In this document: piece by piece, positions 45,004-53,345 of the stretch | Layout of the letters: every line of letters begins with the position of its first letter | Position numbering within the stretch: position 1 is the first letter of the stretch | Program-made: the position numbers and the translations under genes | Source of the DNA: Candidatus Omnitrophota bacterium | Lineage (GTDB): Bacteria; Omnitrophota; Omnitrophia; Omnitrophales; Aquincolibacteriaceae | DNA: 64,000 bases | Reading direction: 5' to 3' | Assembly (NCBI GenBank): GCA_020632475.1 | Contig: JACKFM010000001.1 | Location: 620,001-684,000 of the forward strand | Notes under the pieces: model-generated | Database searches by the model: none | Seen by the model: the letters and a program-made list of their open reading frames with translations, nothing else | Told to the model about the DNA's origin: nothing

Positions 45004-45033
45004 GAGTTACCTGCCGAATTGTTAAACGGGACC
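45004..45033. repeat. 30-bp dispersed repeat, copy 1
   Basis: This is a GAGTTACCTGCC...TTGTTAAACGG-ACC unit. Near copies are at 48724-48753 and, reversed and shorter, at 52265-52286. It follows the nucleotidyltransferase pair. Confidence 0.65.
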
Positions 45034-45044
45034 TTTATTTAAAA

Positions 45045-45339
45045 GCAGGACTGAGGACTGAGGTTTGAGGGCTGAGTGATGGTGTCACTGGGGAGTGCGT
45101 CGCTTGTCGCTCGTGACTCGTCGCTAGGGCACTGGGTCACTAAGTCACTGGGGAACGGGGCTGACATTAGCAGTAAGTGCGGTTATCTAATTGCCATTAG
45201 GTCTAATGTATGCTTTAAATATAATTATTATTTGATTATTCTATAAATAAAGCCTACTATAGGCTATCTGGAAGATCAAATAATATGTATTTAAATATTG
45301 CTAATTAGCCATATATTCATTATCCTTTAGGTAGCTTCA
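45045..45339. repeat. Low-complexity repeat block and AT-rich promoter region
   Basis: Bases 45045-45160 repeat the GAGGACTGAGG and GTCGCTCGTGACTCGTCGCTAGGG units of 43531. From 45180 to 45339 the sequence is strongly AT-rich with short inverted repeats (for example GCCTACTATAGGC) and probably holds the brnTA promoter. No gene seen. Confidence 0.6.
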
Positions 45340-45609
45340 ATGACGCACTTTGACTGGGATCCTGAAAAGGAAGCTAAAAATATACAAAAACATGGTATTC
45401 GTTTTGAAAAAGCGGCCTATGTTTTTAAGGATCCCCATAGAAAGATATTTCATGATGACAAACACAGTGAGCAGGAAGACCGTTATCTCTGTATTGGAAA
45501 GGTGGACGGCGTCATTTTGACCGTGCGTTTTACTTACCGTTCAAACACCATTCGTATTATCGGTGCAGGCAGCTGGAGAAAGGGAAGAGACTATTATGAA
45601 AAAGATTAA
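45340..45609 (+). CDS. brnT: BrnT-family toxin
   Basis: The 89-residue protein starts FDWDPEKEAKNIQKHGIRFEKAAYVF, which matches BrnT (a RelE-fold ribonuclease), followed by YLCIGKVDGVILTVRFTYR and the C-terminal IRIIGAGSWRKGRDYYEK with the catalytic-side Arg. It cleaves RNA when its partner is lost. It overlaps the antitoxin gene by 14 bases. Confidence 0.88.
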   Translation: MTHFDWDPEKEAKNIQKHGIRFEKAAYVFKDPHRKIFHDDKHSEQEDRYLCIGKVDGVILTVRFTYRSNTIRIIGAGSWRKGRDYYEKD

Positions 45610-45832
45610 AAGTGATCAGGATATGCCTGAGGGCGAATTAACCCGCGTGAAAGATTTTTTGCCGCCGCCGGATCAATTGGTGATGCCTGAGCCGACTGTC
45701 AAAGTCACCATCGCCCTCAAAAAATCAAGTGTTGAGTTCTTTAAAAAACAAGCCAAAAAGCATCACGCCAAATACCAGAAAATGATCAGGGAACTTCTTG
45801 ATCACTACGCGTCAATCCACAAAGCTGCATAA
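45596..45832 (+). CDS. brnA: BrnA-like antitoxin
   Basis: The 78-residue partner of BrnT has a C-terminal ribbon-helix-helix-like stretch, VKVTIALKKSSVEFFKKQAKKHHAKYQKMIRELLDHY, as BrnA/CopG DNA-binding antitoxins do. It starts inside the toxin gene (GAAAAAGATTAA region). It is likely to bind the AT-rich repeats upstream of brnT. Confidence 0.8.
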   Translation: MKKIKSDQDMPEGELTRVKDFLPPPDQLVMPEPTVKVTIALKKSSVEFFKKQAKKHHAKYQKMIRELLDHYASIHKAA

Positions 45833-45847
45833 ACGTTGGGAACTGAC

Positions 45848-46789
45848 TTAATGTGTTTCGTTCTCAAGGGGACGAAGGCGCCAGAAGGCAGCGGCGGCGC
45901 TGCCGATCAGGCAATGGGTGAGAGCCGAGATCGCCGCGGGAATGGCCACAGCGGGATTGGCAAAATGAGCTTTGGCCAGCACCACACCCAATCCTGAATT
46001 CTGCATGCCGACTTCGATTGAGACCGTCCGCGAGGTGTTGCGGTCACGGCAGAAAAAGAAACTCAACGCATAGCCAAGCGTAAATCCGCCTAAATGCAAA
46101 AAGAAAATCGCGAGCAGAAGACTCATTCCGCTTTCCAAAATCATTTTCTTCCCCGAACCGATAATCGACCCGACAATCAGGGCAATCACAAGCACCGCCA
46201 CAAGCGGGGCGCCGGGCAGAATCGCCTGCGTGACTTTGGGAGAGAATTTATTCATCGCAATGCCTAAGACAATCGGCAGAATCACGACCTGAACCGTGCT
46301 CAGCAAAAGTGCGGCGGCGTTTACAGGAATACGGTTTCCCACCAGCCAGGCGGTTAGATAAGGGGTCATAATCACGGCAATAATCGTTGAGCAGGCGGTC
46401 ATGGTTACCGAAAGTGCCACGCGGCCTTTGGCCAGATAAGCCACCACGTTCGAGGCCGTACCACCCGGACAGCAGGCCACGAGCACCAGCCCGGCCGCAA
46501 GCGGGGCCGAAAGCTTGAAGAGATAGCCTAAACTCCAGCCCAGAAAGGGCATCACTGTGTACTGCAGGGCCACACCGGTCAGAACCGCCGCAGGCATCAT
46601 CAGCACGCGTTTAAAATCCTCAGTACTCAGGGTCAGGCCCATGCCCAGCATAATAATACCCAGGCCGATTGAAATCAGCGGACCGTGAAACCAGGTCATC
46701 AGTTCGGGGCGAATCAGGGCAATCACCGCCGCCGCCGAAACCCAGACGGGGAATAGATTTGTAGCCATGGCAAGCGTGCGTTTAATCAT
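45848..46789 (-). CDS. Bile acid:sodium symporter (BASS) family transporter
   Basis: The 313-residue protein has about nine TM helices. LVACCPGGTASNVVAYLAKG and VSIEVGMQNSGLGVVLA are the crossover motifs of the BASS fold. Bacterial members move organic anions such as pyruvate, pantoate or sulfonated compounds with Na+; the substrate here is unknown. It is the only clearly metabolic gene inside the repeat-rich stretch and reads against its neighbours. Confidence 0.88.
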   Translation of the reverse strand: MIKRTLAMATNLFPVWVSAAAVIALIRPELMTWFHGPLISIGLGIIMLGMGLTLSTEDFKRVLMMPAAVLTGVALQYTVMPFLGWSLGYLFKLSAPLAAGLVLVACCPGGTASNVVAYLAKGRVALSVTMTACSTIIAVIMTPYLTAWLVGNRIPVNAAALLLSTVQVVILPIVLGIAMNKFSPKVTQAILPGAPLVAVLVIALIVGSIIGSGKKMILESGMSLLLAIFFLHLGGFTLGYALSFFFCRDRNTSRTVSIEVGMQNSGLGVVLAKAHFANPAVAIPAAISALTHCLIGSAAAAFWRLRPLENETH

Positions 46790-46811
46790 AAGGGGGCATT
46801 ATAGGGGGGTG

Positions 46812-46990
46812 TGGAGGAAATGTCACTGGGGAGTTCGTCGCTCGTGACTCGTCACTAGGGCGCTGGGGAGTTCGTCGCTAGTTGCTCGTGACTCGTCGCT
46901 AGGACACTAGGGCACTGGGGAATTCGTCGCTAGTCGCTTGTGACTCGTCGCTAGGGCACTGGGGCACTAGAGCGGTAAGAAAAAGCGGGG
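46812..46990. repeat. Tandem GTCGCT/CACTGGGG repeat array
   Basis: Three or more imperfect units of CACTGGGGAGTTCGTCGCT...CGTGACTCGTCGCTAGGG occur back to back, each about 40-55 bases. From 46990 to 47158 there is a GCCTGGCACC-containing segment and a CCGGACACCGTCCGG palindrome. No gene seen in 46790-47158. Confidence 0.75.
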
Positions 46991-47158
46991 CAACAGGGAT
47001 AGGCGGGGAGTATAATAATGCCTTTACGGATCGTGCCTGTCCCTTTTTTGGGGCGAAGTCCCCGAAGCATTAGCGGAGTGGGATGCCTGGCACCTTCTAA
47101 TTTAAAATCGAGTTGAAATAACCGGACACCGTCCGGCATCGAAGGTGACGGACTAGTT

Positions 47159-48721
47159 ATGAATGACAGTGTAACATATGAGACTTTTATTAAAAAACTC
47201 AGTCAATATGAGCTAACCTCGGCTTTAACCAAAATTTCGCAATTAAGTTGCTTGCTTGAGCAAGAGTCACGGGTAGTAGCGGAGCTAGAGCTGTCGAAAC
47301 AACCTGGTCGATTAGTATGTGTTTCACAATGGGCCTTAGCATATATTAGTTTTGAGCTAATACTCCATGCTAGTGACTTTTCCATCAGAACTATTACCGC
47401 AGATGAAATTCTAATTTTGTGTAACTGGTATACAAATATTGAAGAGTATCTTGATGAACAAAATGGTGGGTGGGAACATATAATCGTCAGAATGGCACAG
47501 GAACAAATGCCATTTCAAGAGATGGGACACTACCAGTTTTCACGTGGATACTTTCTTTTAAAAAACATTGGAGCCAATCTGGATACTGGGTCCGCTATCG
47601 ATTTAGAGAAAGCTTTTATCGAATCGCTCGGCGTTTCTATTGACGATTATTATTGGATATGCTGGGCTATAAACTCACGCGCACATAACAAGAAAACTTC
47701 AAAATTCACACCTCGATTTTTCCTCAATCACGGAATTTCAAAACTAAAAGAAATATTAACCGAAATGAAGTTAGAAAAAGTAATCACTTCGATTTGTGCT
47801 TCACCGGAAAAAATCAAACAGGAGTATGCTGACTTTCCGATAAGGCCTTCAGCTGGTCTTGAAAAGTATCAGTTCAATTTAATATCCAAGTATCCCTTGT
47901 TAGAATTAACAAAAAAAGGAGTTGGTTTTCAAAATAGGGAGTACTTGATTTTGAATTCAAAATCTATGCAAAATAAGATTATGGAGGGGGCCTACTGGGT
48001 ATTGCGCGATCATTTTTTGAAACAAAAATCGCAGGCTTTTGTGAATTATTGGGGGGAAATATTCGAAGAATATGTTGGGCAGATTCTTAAAAAATATTAT
48101 GGTGACAAAAATGTTCTCAGCCTAAATGACTTATTTGAAGAAGAAAAAGTAAAAACAGCTGACTGGTTAGTAGACAGCAATGAAGAAATTCTGATCTTTG
48201 AATGCAAAAGCTCGTTACTTCCAATAGATGTGAAAGCTGTTTTTAATCAAGAGAAATTTAAAAAATGGTGCGAAGACAATATTTTGGCAGGATTCGAGCA
48301 GCTTTCAATTTCTGAGGATATAATAAAAAAGAAATCCGCAATAAAAAATATTGATCTGAAGGGCAAACCCATCATTAAGATTATGGTTACATACCAAAAT
48401 CTTTTTCTATCTAGTGCGTGGAAAACTCTCCTGAAAATTTTTTTTAGCAACTCCCTTGAATGGAATGAGACGCTATCACGTTTACAAGAATTCAAACTTA
48501 TGAGCACTTTAGATTTAGAACTTTTTGAAAACTTGTCCTCGGAATATGCTTTGGGGGAAATCCTTTCCAAAACAGAAAATAATCCGCAAACAAACTTCCA
48601 AGTTCTATGCGGTGAACTAGCAAAGGGGAAACTTGGAAATTCTCTTTTAGAGAACGTGAAGAATGATTTTTGGAGGCCTTTTCTTGAGAACGTGTCGGGC
48701 ACCAAAAACGGGGACAGGTAA
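47159..48721 (+). CDS. Unknown protein with PD-(D/E)XK nuclease motif, AT-rich, putative defence gene
   Basis: The 520-residue protein is not recognised as a whole. Residues about 294-360 carry a restriction-endonuclease-like core: helix FVNYWGEIFEEYVG (Glu300 or Glu304), Asp335 in KTADWLV and Glu348-x-Lys350 in LIFECKSS, the D-x12-E-x-K spacing of PD-(D/E)XK enzymes. The N-terminal 280 residues are helical with no motif I know. Base use is much more AT-rich than the core genes, which suggests transfer. The last residues (GTKNGDR) are encoded by a repeat. It precedes a HEPN-like gene by 53 bases. Confidence 0.65.
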   Translation: MNDSVTYETFIKKLSQYELTSALTKISQLSCLLEQESRVVAELELSKQPGRLVCVSQWALAYISFELILHASDFSIRTITADEILILCNWYTNIEEYLDEQNGGWEHIIVRMAQEQMPFQEMGHYQFSRGYFLLKNIGANLDTGSAIDLEKAFIESLGVSIDDYYWICWAINSRAHNKKTSKFTPRFFLNHGISKLKEILTEMKLEKVITSICASPEKIKQEYADFPIRPSAGLEKYQFNLISKYPLLELTKKGVGFQNREYLILNSKSMQNKIMEGAYWVLRDHFLKQKSQAFVNYWGEIFEEYVGQILKKYYGDKNVLSLNDLFEEEKVKTADWLVDSNEEILIFECKSSLLPIDVKAVFNQEKFKKWCEDNILAGFEQLSISEDIIKKKSAIKNIDLKGKPIIKIMVTYQNLFLSSAWKTLLKIFFSNSLEWNETLSRLQEFKLMSTLDLELFENLSSEYALGEILSKTENNPQTNFQVLCGELAKGKLGNSLLENVKNDFWRPFLENVSGTKNGDR

Positions 48722-48723
48722 AA

Positions 48724-48753
48724 GAGTTACTTGCCACTTTGTTAAACGGTACC
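48724..48753. repeat. 30-bp dispersed repeat, copy 2
   Basis: GAGTTACTTGCCACTTTGTT... is a near copy of 45004-45033 and lies in the short gap between the two putative defence genes. Confidence 0.65.
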
Positions 48754-48774
48754 ATTCAGCAATAGGAGATTAAC

Positions 48775-50109
48775 GTGATGAAAAAACGAAGTGATTTGCA
48801 ATTACCCTCTGTCATTAAGAGTACAACTCCAGCCTTAGAGGTGTTGACAACAGCCCTGGGTATTCCTAGAGAGATTTTAGCGAGTGATGATGAAATACAA
48901 ACTGCTTGGGATAATCTCCCAAGAGTTTTACAAAGAATACCACGACAGCTAAGATCACCCGCAGTCGCAAAAATGTGCGTTGCTGTAGCATCAGGTCTTT
49001 TTGATAGTGCAATAAATTATGTTTGGAATGCTTCTGTTACAGAGCTTCGTGATAAAGTTCACCGATTTGGTTTAAATGTGGTGCAGCAACTACTCGATAA
49101 ATCAGATTTTGATGAAAAAGCATTATTGGATTTAAAAGATGCTGAATTGTTGTCGCTTGCTTTACAATTAAATCTTATTACCGAAGATGGATTTTTCTTT
49201 TTAGATCAGTGTCGTGACGTGAGAAATACTTTCTCAGCAGCACACCCGACAGCTTCCATGCTGGATGATCATGAATTTATAGTTTTTGTTAATCGCTGTG
49301 CTAAATATGCTTTGGGCAATGAGCAAAACCCAGTGGGTGTTGATACACAAGCTTTTATCACAGCAGTCAAGGGAAAGAAATTTACAAAGACTCAACAGAC
49401 AGAATGGTTGGAAAGATTATACAATACCCATGAAGCACAAAGGGGACTGTTGTTAGCTACTTTACACGGCATTTATTGTGATCCTTCTAGCGAAGAAGAA
49501 ACTAGAATAAATGCCTTATGTTTAGTCGAGGCATCATTGGATTTGTTTACAGCCAAGATTAAGTCCGAATTAATCTTAAGACATCAAGACTATAATGCCA
49601 AGGGAATAGAGGATAGGCACGCAGCATCCCAACAATTTTTTGAAAGATTAAATCTTATGATGCTTCTAAGTGAGGCTGAGCGGCATACAATCATTTCGAA
49701 TGCTTGCTCTAGGCTTCGTAGTGTTCATCAAGGATTTGATAATTTTTACAACGAGCCACCTTTTGCTGAAAGACTTTTTCAACTCTCAACTCAAGGCGCT
49801 ATTCCGGACTCTGCTAAGGATGAATTTGTTATGACAGTTACTATGTGTGCAGTGGGTAATCCGTATGGTGTTTCAAATGCAGCTTTTCCATATTATGAGA
49901 GAATTATAAAAAATTTCTCTCCGGCAGAAATTGCAAAAATGCTAAAACTTCCAGAGAGTAATACTGTAGTTGGACAACGAATTCGCTCTCAAGCATCTTG
50001 TAAAGATTACTTCATGACAGCTGTCTCATTTCTAGATCATAACTCGGTACCAACAAAAGTGAAGAAAGAGTACACGGAATGGCTTAAAGGAGATACAGTT
50101 ACTCCTTAA
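48775..50109 (+). CDS. Unknown helical protein with HEPN-like RNase motif, putative defence gene
   Basis: The 444-residue all-helical protein has CRDVRNTFSAAHP at residues 146-158. Arg150-Asn151 and His157 fit the R-x6-H signature of HEPN ribonucleases, and the following helix (DHEFIVFVNRCAKYAL) fits the HEPN bundle. The remaining ~290 residues are unknown. Like its neighbour it is AT-rich. AGGAG lies six bases before GTG 48775 and nine before ATG 48778; either could be the start. Close spacing suggests one transcript with the PD-(D/E)XK-like gene. Confidence 0.65.
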   Translation: MMKKRSDLQLPSVIKSTTPALEVLTTALGIPREILASDDEIQTAWDNLPRVLQRIPRQLRSPAVAKMCVAVASGLFDSAINYVWNASVTELRDKVHRFGLNVVQQLLDKSDFDEKALLDLKDAELLSLALQLNLITEDGFFFLDQCRDVRNTFSAAHPTASMLDDHEFIVFVNRCAKYALGNEQNPVGVDTQAFITAVKGKKFTKTQQTEWLERLYNTHEAQRGLLLATLHGIYCDPSSEEETRINALCLVEASLDLFTAKIKSELILRHQDYNAKGIEDRHAASQQFFERLNLMMLLSEAERHTIISNACSRLRSVHQGFDNFYNEPPFAERLFQLSTQGAIPDSAKDEFVMTVTMCAVGNPYGVSNAAFPYYERIIKNFSPAEIAKMLKLPESNTVVGQRIRSQASCKDYFMTAVSFLDHNSVPTKVKKEYTEWLKGDTVTP

Positions 50110-50119
50110 AGATAGCAAA

Positions 50120-50456
50120 AATACCGGACGCCGTCCCGCGGGGAGGGGTTAGCCTTATCCTCGAAGAACACAGGGGGACAGTCCCCACTAGGGACAGGGC
50201 TCTGACCTCTTCGAAGTGACGAGTTTTTTACTTAGCGCTTTACGAGCGACAAGCGACGAACAACGAGCGACTAGTCACAAGCGACTCACAGCATTCCCAA
50301 TCTTGTGAAATACCGTAATACCGGACGCCGTCCTCCTTCGGCGGACAAGTCCCGCGGGCTTGCCCGCCAAAGCTTTGTGGCGGGGAAGGGTTAGCGTAGT
50401 TTTGCGTTATCTTTTTTTCGCGTTTTTTTGCATACCTCATACCTCAGCCCTAGTTA
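50120..50456. repeat. Repeat-only stretch between defence-like and ORF6N genes
   Basis: It contains two copies of an AATACCGGACGCCGTCC unit (50120-50153 and 50317-50456). The second continues into a segment also present at 53965-54055. Between them are a GGGGACAGTCCCC palindrome and a reversed GTCGCT block (50229-50285). No gene seen in 50110-50553. Confidence 0.7.
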
Positions 50457-50553
50457 TTTACGTTTCACGCTTCGCGCTCCTCAGTTTTCAGCAAAATCAA
50501 AAATATGAAATAAAATCATTGAAATATGATAATTTTTAATATATTCTATCGGC

Positions 50554-51054
50554 ATGAAGAGCTCGATTCCTATCGAAGTTATCGAAAAAAATATATTTCT
50601 CATTCGTGGACAGAAGGTCATCCCCGATAAGGTATTAGCTGAACTTTATGGGGTGGAAACACGTGTGTTGAATCAAGCGGTAAAGCGAAATCTGAAAAGG
50701 TTTCCTGCCGATTTTATGTTTGAATTGGACAGAGCGGAGATCAAGAGGATATCACAAATTGTGATATCCTTAAAATTTTCAAAGAGGGTTTGGGTGTTTA
50801 CGGAACAAGGGGTTGCCATGCTTTCTGGGCTATTGAATAGTGAGCGTGCGGTTATGATGAATATTGCCATTATGCGCGCTTTCGTCCGCTTACGACAAAT
50901 GATCGCCGCGCATAAGGAGTTAGCCGAGAAACTTTCCGATTTGGAGAAAAAAGTAAAAGGACAGGATCAAAAAATTCTCGAGATACTTACCTATATTAAA
51001 AACCTTCTGGACCCCATACAGTCAAAACCGAAAAAACGCATAGGTTTTCACTAA
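50554..51054 (+). CDS. ORF6N-domain protein
   Basis: The 166-residue protein begins with the ORF6N DNA-binding domain (IEKNIFLIRGQKVIPDKVLAELYGVETRVLNQAVKRN, then FTEQGVAMLSGLLNSERAV). A coiled-coil tail and a short basic end follow. The domain comes from phage antirepressors and is frequent as a lone gene in mobile regions. The coding sequence contains a perfect 23-base palindrome (50747-50769). Confidence 0.88.
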   Translation: MKSSIPIEVIEKNIFLIRGQKVIPDKVLAELYGVETRVLNQAVKRNLKRFPADFMFELDRAEIKRISQIVISLKFSKRVWVFTEQGVAMLSGLLNSERAVMMNIAIMRAFVRLRQMIAAHKELAEKLSDLEKKVKGQDQKILEILTYIKNLLDPIQSKPKKRIGFH

Positions 51055-51186
51055 AATAACCAATACATAAGGGGACAGTCCCCACTGGGGACAGGCCTTT
51101 AAGTTTTTTCTTAACGCTATACCATCGCTACTGCGCTGGTACGGTCAAGCACAGCTGAAGACGCTGTGTCATGGCCAGCCGCTTTA

Positions 51187-51225
51187 CGAGCGACGAGTCA
51201 CAAGCGACCAGCGACGAACAACGTT
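51187..51225. repeat. Reversed GTCGCT repeat block next to IS left end
   Basis: GCGACGAGTCACAAGCGAC-type units match the blocks at 43531 and 46812 on the other strand. It lies 15 bases outside the IS end. Confidence 0.65.
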
Positions 51226-51240
51226 TCGAACGGTACCGGG

Positions 51241-52261
51241 TGTACTAGCTCACTAATTCGGTAACCTTTTGAAGTTTATCAAAAGGGGTCTGGTAATTCA
51301 AACCCCCATGTTTTCTTAAGTGATTATATTCGAACAAAAAATTGCCTAAATTCAAAATCATATCTTCCAGCGATTCAAAATGATTGGGCCTAAAAAACTC
51401 CTGTTTGATAATCTTCCAGAAGGCCTCAATTTTCCCATTCGTCTGGGGATGATAAGGCGCTGTTAAGATATGACGAATACCCAATTCATCACAAACGGTT
51501 TCAAAAGGATGTTCTTCTTTACCTTTAAATTCAGCCCCATTATCAGACATAACGGCCTCGAATTCAAAGTTGTAGAGCTGCTTAAACCAAGCTAACGCAC
51601 GCATCATAAAAAAGCCGAGCGTTGTCGATTTTTTCGCTTTTAGAACCTCCGCATAAACAAGCCGCGTACAATCGTCACAAACGGCTGCAACATAGACATT
51701 ATTGAGTTTAAAGCTGACTTTTAAATCCTTAGGCAGCCTTGATAAATCAATATGAGCAAGCTCTCCAGGCGCTTGTTTTTCATAACGCTTGATAATTTTT
51801 CTGTCTTGCTCTCTGAGCGGATAACGAGCCTTAATCCTGTCCATCGTAGCTGACGAAGGCGTTTTGTCCAAATAGTAAGGCTTAAAAAGCATAACAAGCT
51901 CATAACGATTTGAACCAAACCGTCGGTAGGCCTTGATGATATTTCGTTCAATCTCCTTTGGGGTCCGTCGGGTTCCGGGTTTAGGACCACGCTTTTCTGG
52001 CAGAAGCGCTTCGGGTTTTTTGCCCCCATCGATCCATTTTCGATAATAGCGAAGAAGTTCCTTTTTTGATGTGTGATGCGTAGTATAGATATCTTTGACG
52101 AAGCGAAACTGACGGCCTGGCACCTTCCGTTTTGTTTTCTCATATTCCCTTAGGATCGGGATCCAGCGCTTTGTAATCACTTGTTCAAAATGACTCATTA
52201 GGCTCTCCTTGGCATATTTGATATACTACCAAAAGAGTTACCTAATTACTGAGCATCTACA
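51241..52261 (-). mobile_element. IS481-type insertion sequence with target duplication
   Basis: The element is 1,021 bp. The ends are imperfect inverted repeats: TGTACTAGCTCACTAATTCG at the left, and TGTAGATGCTCAGTAATTAG reading in from the right. Both start with TGT as in IS481/IS3-like elements. CCGGG is duplicated on both sides (51236-51240 and 52262-52266). Without the element the target reads as a near-palindrome, GGTACCGGGTACC. It carries one intact transposase gene. Confidence 0.85.
51245..52198 (-). CDS. IS481-type DDE transposase
   Basis: The 317-residue transposase has a helical N-terminal DNA-binding part and an integrase core with ELAHIDLSRLP (first Asp), VMSDNGAEFKG (second Asp) and HPQTNGKIEAFWKIIKQEF (Glu). 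HLRKHGGLNYQTPFDKL closes the core. The frame is intact and the gene is probably active. It fills almost the whole element. Confidence 0.93.
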   Translation of the reverse strand: MSHFEQVITKRWIPILREYEKTKRKVPGRQFRFVKDIYTTHHTSKKELLRYYRKWIDGGKKPEALLPEKRGPKPGTRRTPKEIERNIIKAYRRFGSNRYELVMLFKPYYLDKTPSSATMDRIKARYPLREQDRKIIKRYEKQAPGELAHIDLSRLPKDLKVSFKLNNVYVAAVCDDCTRLVYAEVLKAKKSTTLGFFMMRALAWFKQLYNFEFEAVMSDNGAEFKGKEEHPFETVCDELGIRHILTAPYHPQTNGKIEAFWKIIKQEFFRPNHFESLEDMILNLGNFLFEYNHLRKHGGLNYQTPFDKLQKVTELVS

Positions 52262-52264
52262 CCG

Positions 52265-52286
52265 GGTACCAAATTGGCAGGTAACC
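52265..52286. repeat. 30-bp dispersed repeat, copy 3 (reversed, cut by the IS)
   Basis: The reverse complement, GGTTACCTGCCAATTTGG, matches the unit at 45004 and 48724. The IS481-type element inserted beside it. Confidence 0.55.
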
Positions 52287-52325
52287 AAGTCTCCACTCTA
52301 AACGTCATTTTTGCTATAATCCCGC

Positions 52326-53294
52326 ATGCCTTTAACTGCATTAAAATCTAAATCCTCATCTCTTCAAACCTATTCTTCTCTTAAATCTGCGGTGCGTGCT
52401 GAGTTTGCTCTGGGCAGGGAGCGTGCTTTTCAGGCGGTGGAGCGCGAGAAGGTGCGCACGGCGTGGAATGTCGGCAAGCTGATTCTGGATCATGTTCTGC
52501 TGAATCGCAAAAAGGGGGATTACGGCGGAAATGTTCTGCGGCGGCTTTCCAAGGATTTAGAGCTCAGCATAACTGAACTGCGATATATGGTGGAATTTGC
52601 GCGTACTTATCCAAATCTCCAGCCGGCTGGAGATTTGCCTTGGTCATCTTATACATCCCTTTTAGCGGTTAACGATGCAAAAACCCGAAAAAAACTTATT
52701 ACTGAAGCTGTTGCGAATGATTGGACGCGTAAGGAACTGCGCACTGCGATTAAGAAGGTAAAAGCTGGATCCCCGATTAAAACATTCGGGGATGACAGTG
52801 TGGGAAGCCTCGGGGATGACAATGCAGGAAAAGACGGACTTCGCAAGAATCCAAAGTTGGGTAAGCCGGGTGTTTACCGGACGGTGAAATGGAATGATGA
52901 AGATGCGTATGATCTTGGGTTTTCGACTTATATGAAGATCAAGGGCAGAAAGAAGAAACGCGCGCAGCCCAAACCCTCGGAGCTTTATTTTTATGAAGCG
53001 GTGGTTGACCGGGTGGTGGACGGGGACACGCTTTGGGTGAATGTGAATCTCGGTTTCGGGGTGGGGTCGTATCAAAAGCTCAGGCTGCGGGGGCTGGATG
53101 CACCCGAGCTTTCAAGCCGCGCGGGACAGCAGGCCAAACGGTTTGTTGAAAAAGAGCTAAAAAAAGCAAAAACGATTATGCTCAGAACCAGTAAGTCGGA
53201 TAAGTATGACCGCTACCTGGCGGATGTGTGGGCGGATGAAGTTTATTTGAACGGTCTTTTAATTGACCGCGGCTTTGCATTAAACATCGCGTAG
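52326..53294 (+). CDS. DUF1016 N-terminal domain fused to thermonuclease (SNase)
   Basis: Residues about 40-145 match the DUF1016 N-terminal region: AWNVGKLILDHVLLNRKKGDYGG and LRRLSKDLELSITELRYM. Residues about 222-320 are a staphylococcal-nuclease fold with VVDGDTLWV, Arg255 and Glu261 in LRGLDAPEL, and Arg296 in DKYDRYLADVW, the expected catalytic trio. DUF1016 proteins usually carry a C-terminal PD-(D/E)XK domain; here it is replaced by SNase. No signal peptide is seen, so the enzyme is probably cytoplasmic. It could be a defence or DNA-processing nuclease. Confidence 0.8.
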   Translation: MPLTALKSKSSSLQTYSSLKSAVRAEFALGRERAFQAVEREKVRTAWNVGKLILDHVLLNRKKGDYGGNVLRRLSKDLELSITELRYMVEFARTYPNLQPAGDLPWSSYTSLLAVNDAKTRKKLITEAVANDWTRKELRTAIKKVKAGSPIKTFGDDSVGSLGDDNAGKDGLRKNPKLGKPGVYRTVKWNDEDAYDLGFSTYMKIKGRKKKRAQPKPSELYFYEAVVDRVVDGDTLWVNVNLGFGVGSYQKLRLRGLDAPELSSRAGQQAKRFVEKELKKAKTIMLRTSKSDKYDRYLADVWADEVYLNGLLIDRGFALNIA

Positions 53295-53345
53295 CGGAGA
53301 GGGATACCCTGTACTGTTCGACTACGATGAATTTTTTTATCGCTT

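Noticed and set aside
46812..46990. CRISPR array from repeated units
   Set aside because: Units are imperfect, vary in length, lack unique spacers of constant size and have no cas genes nearby.
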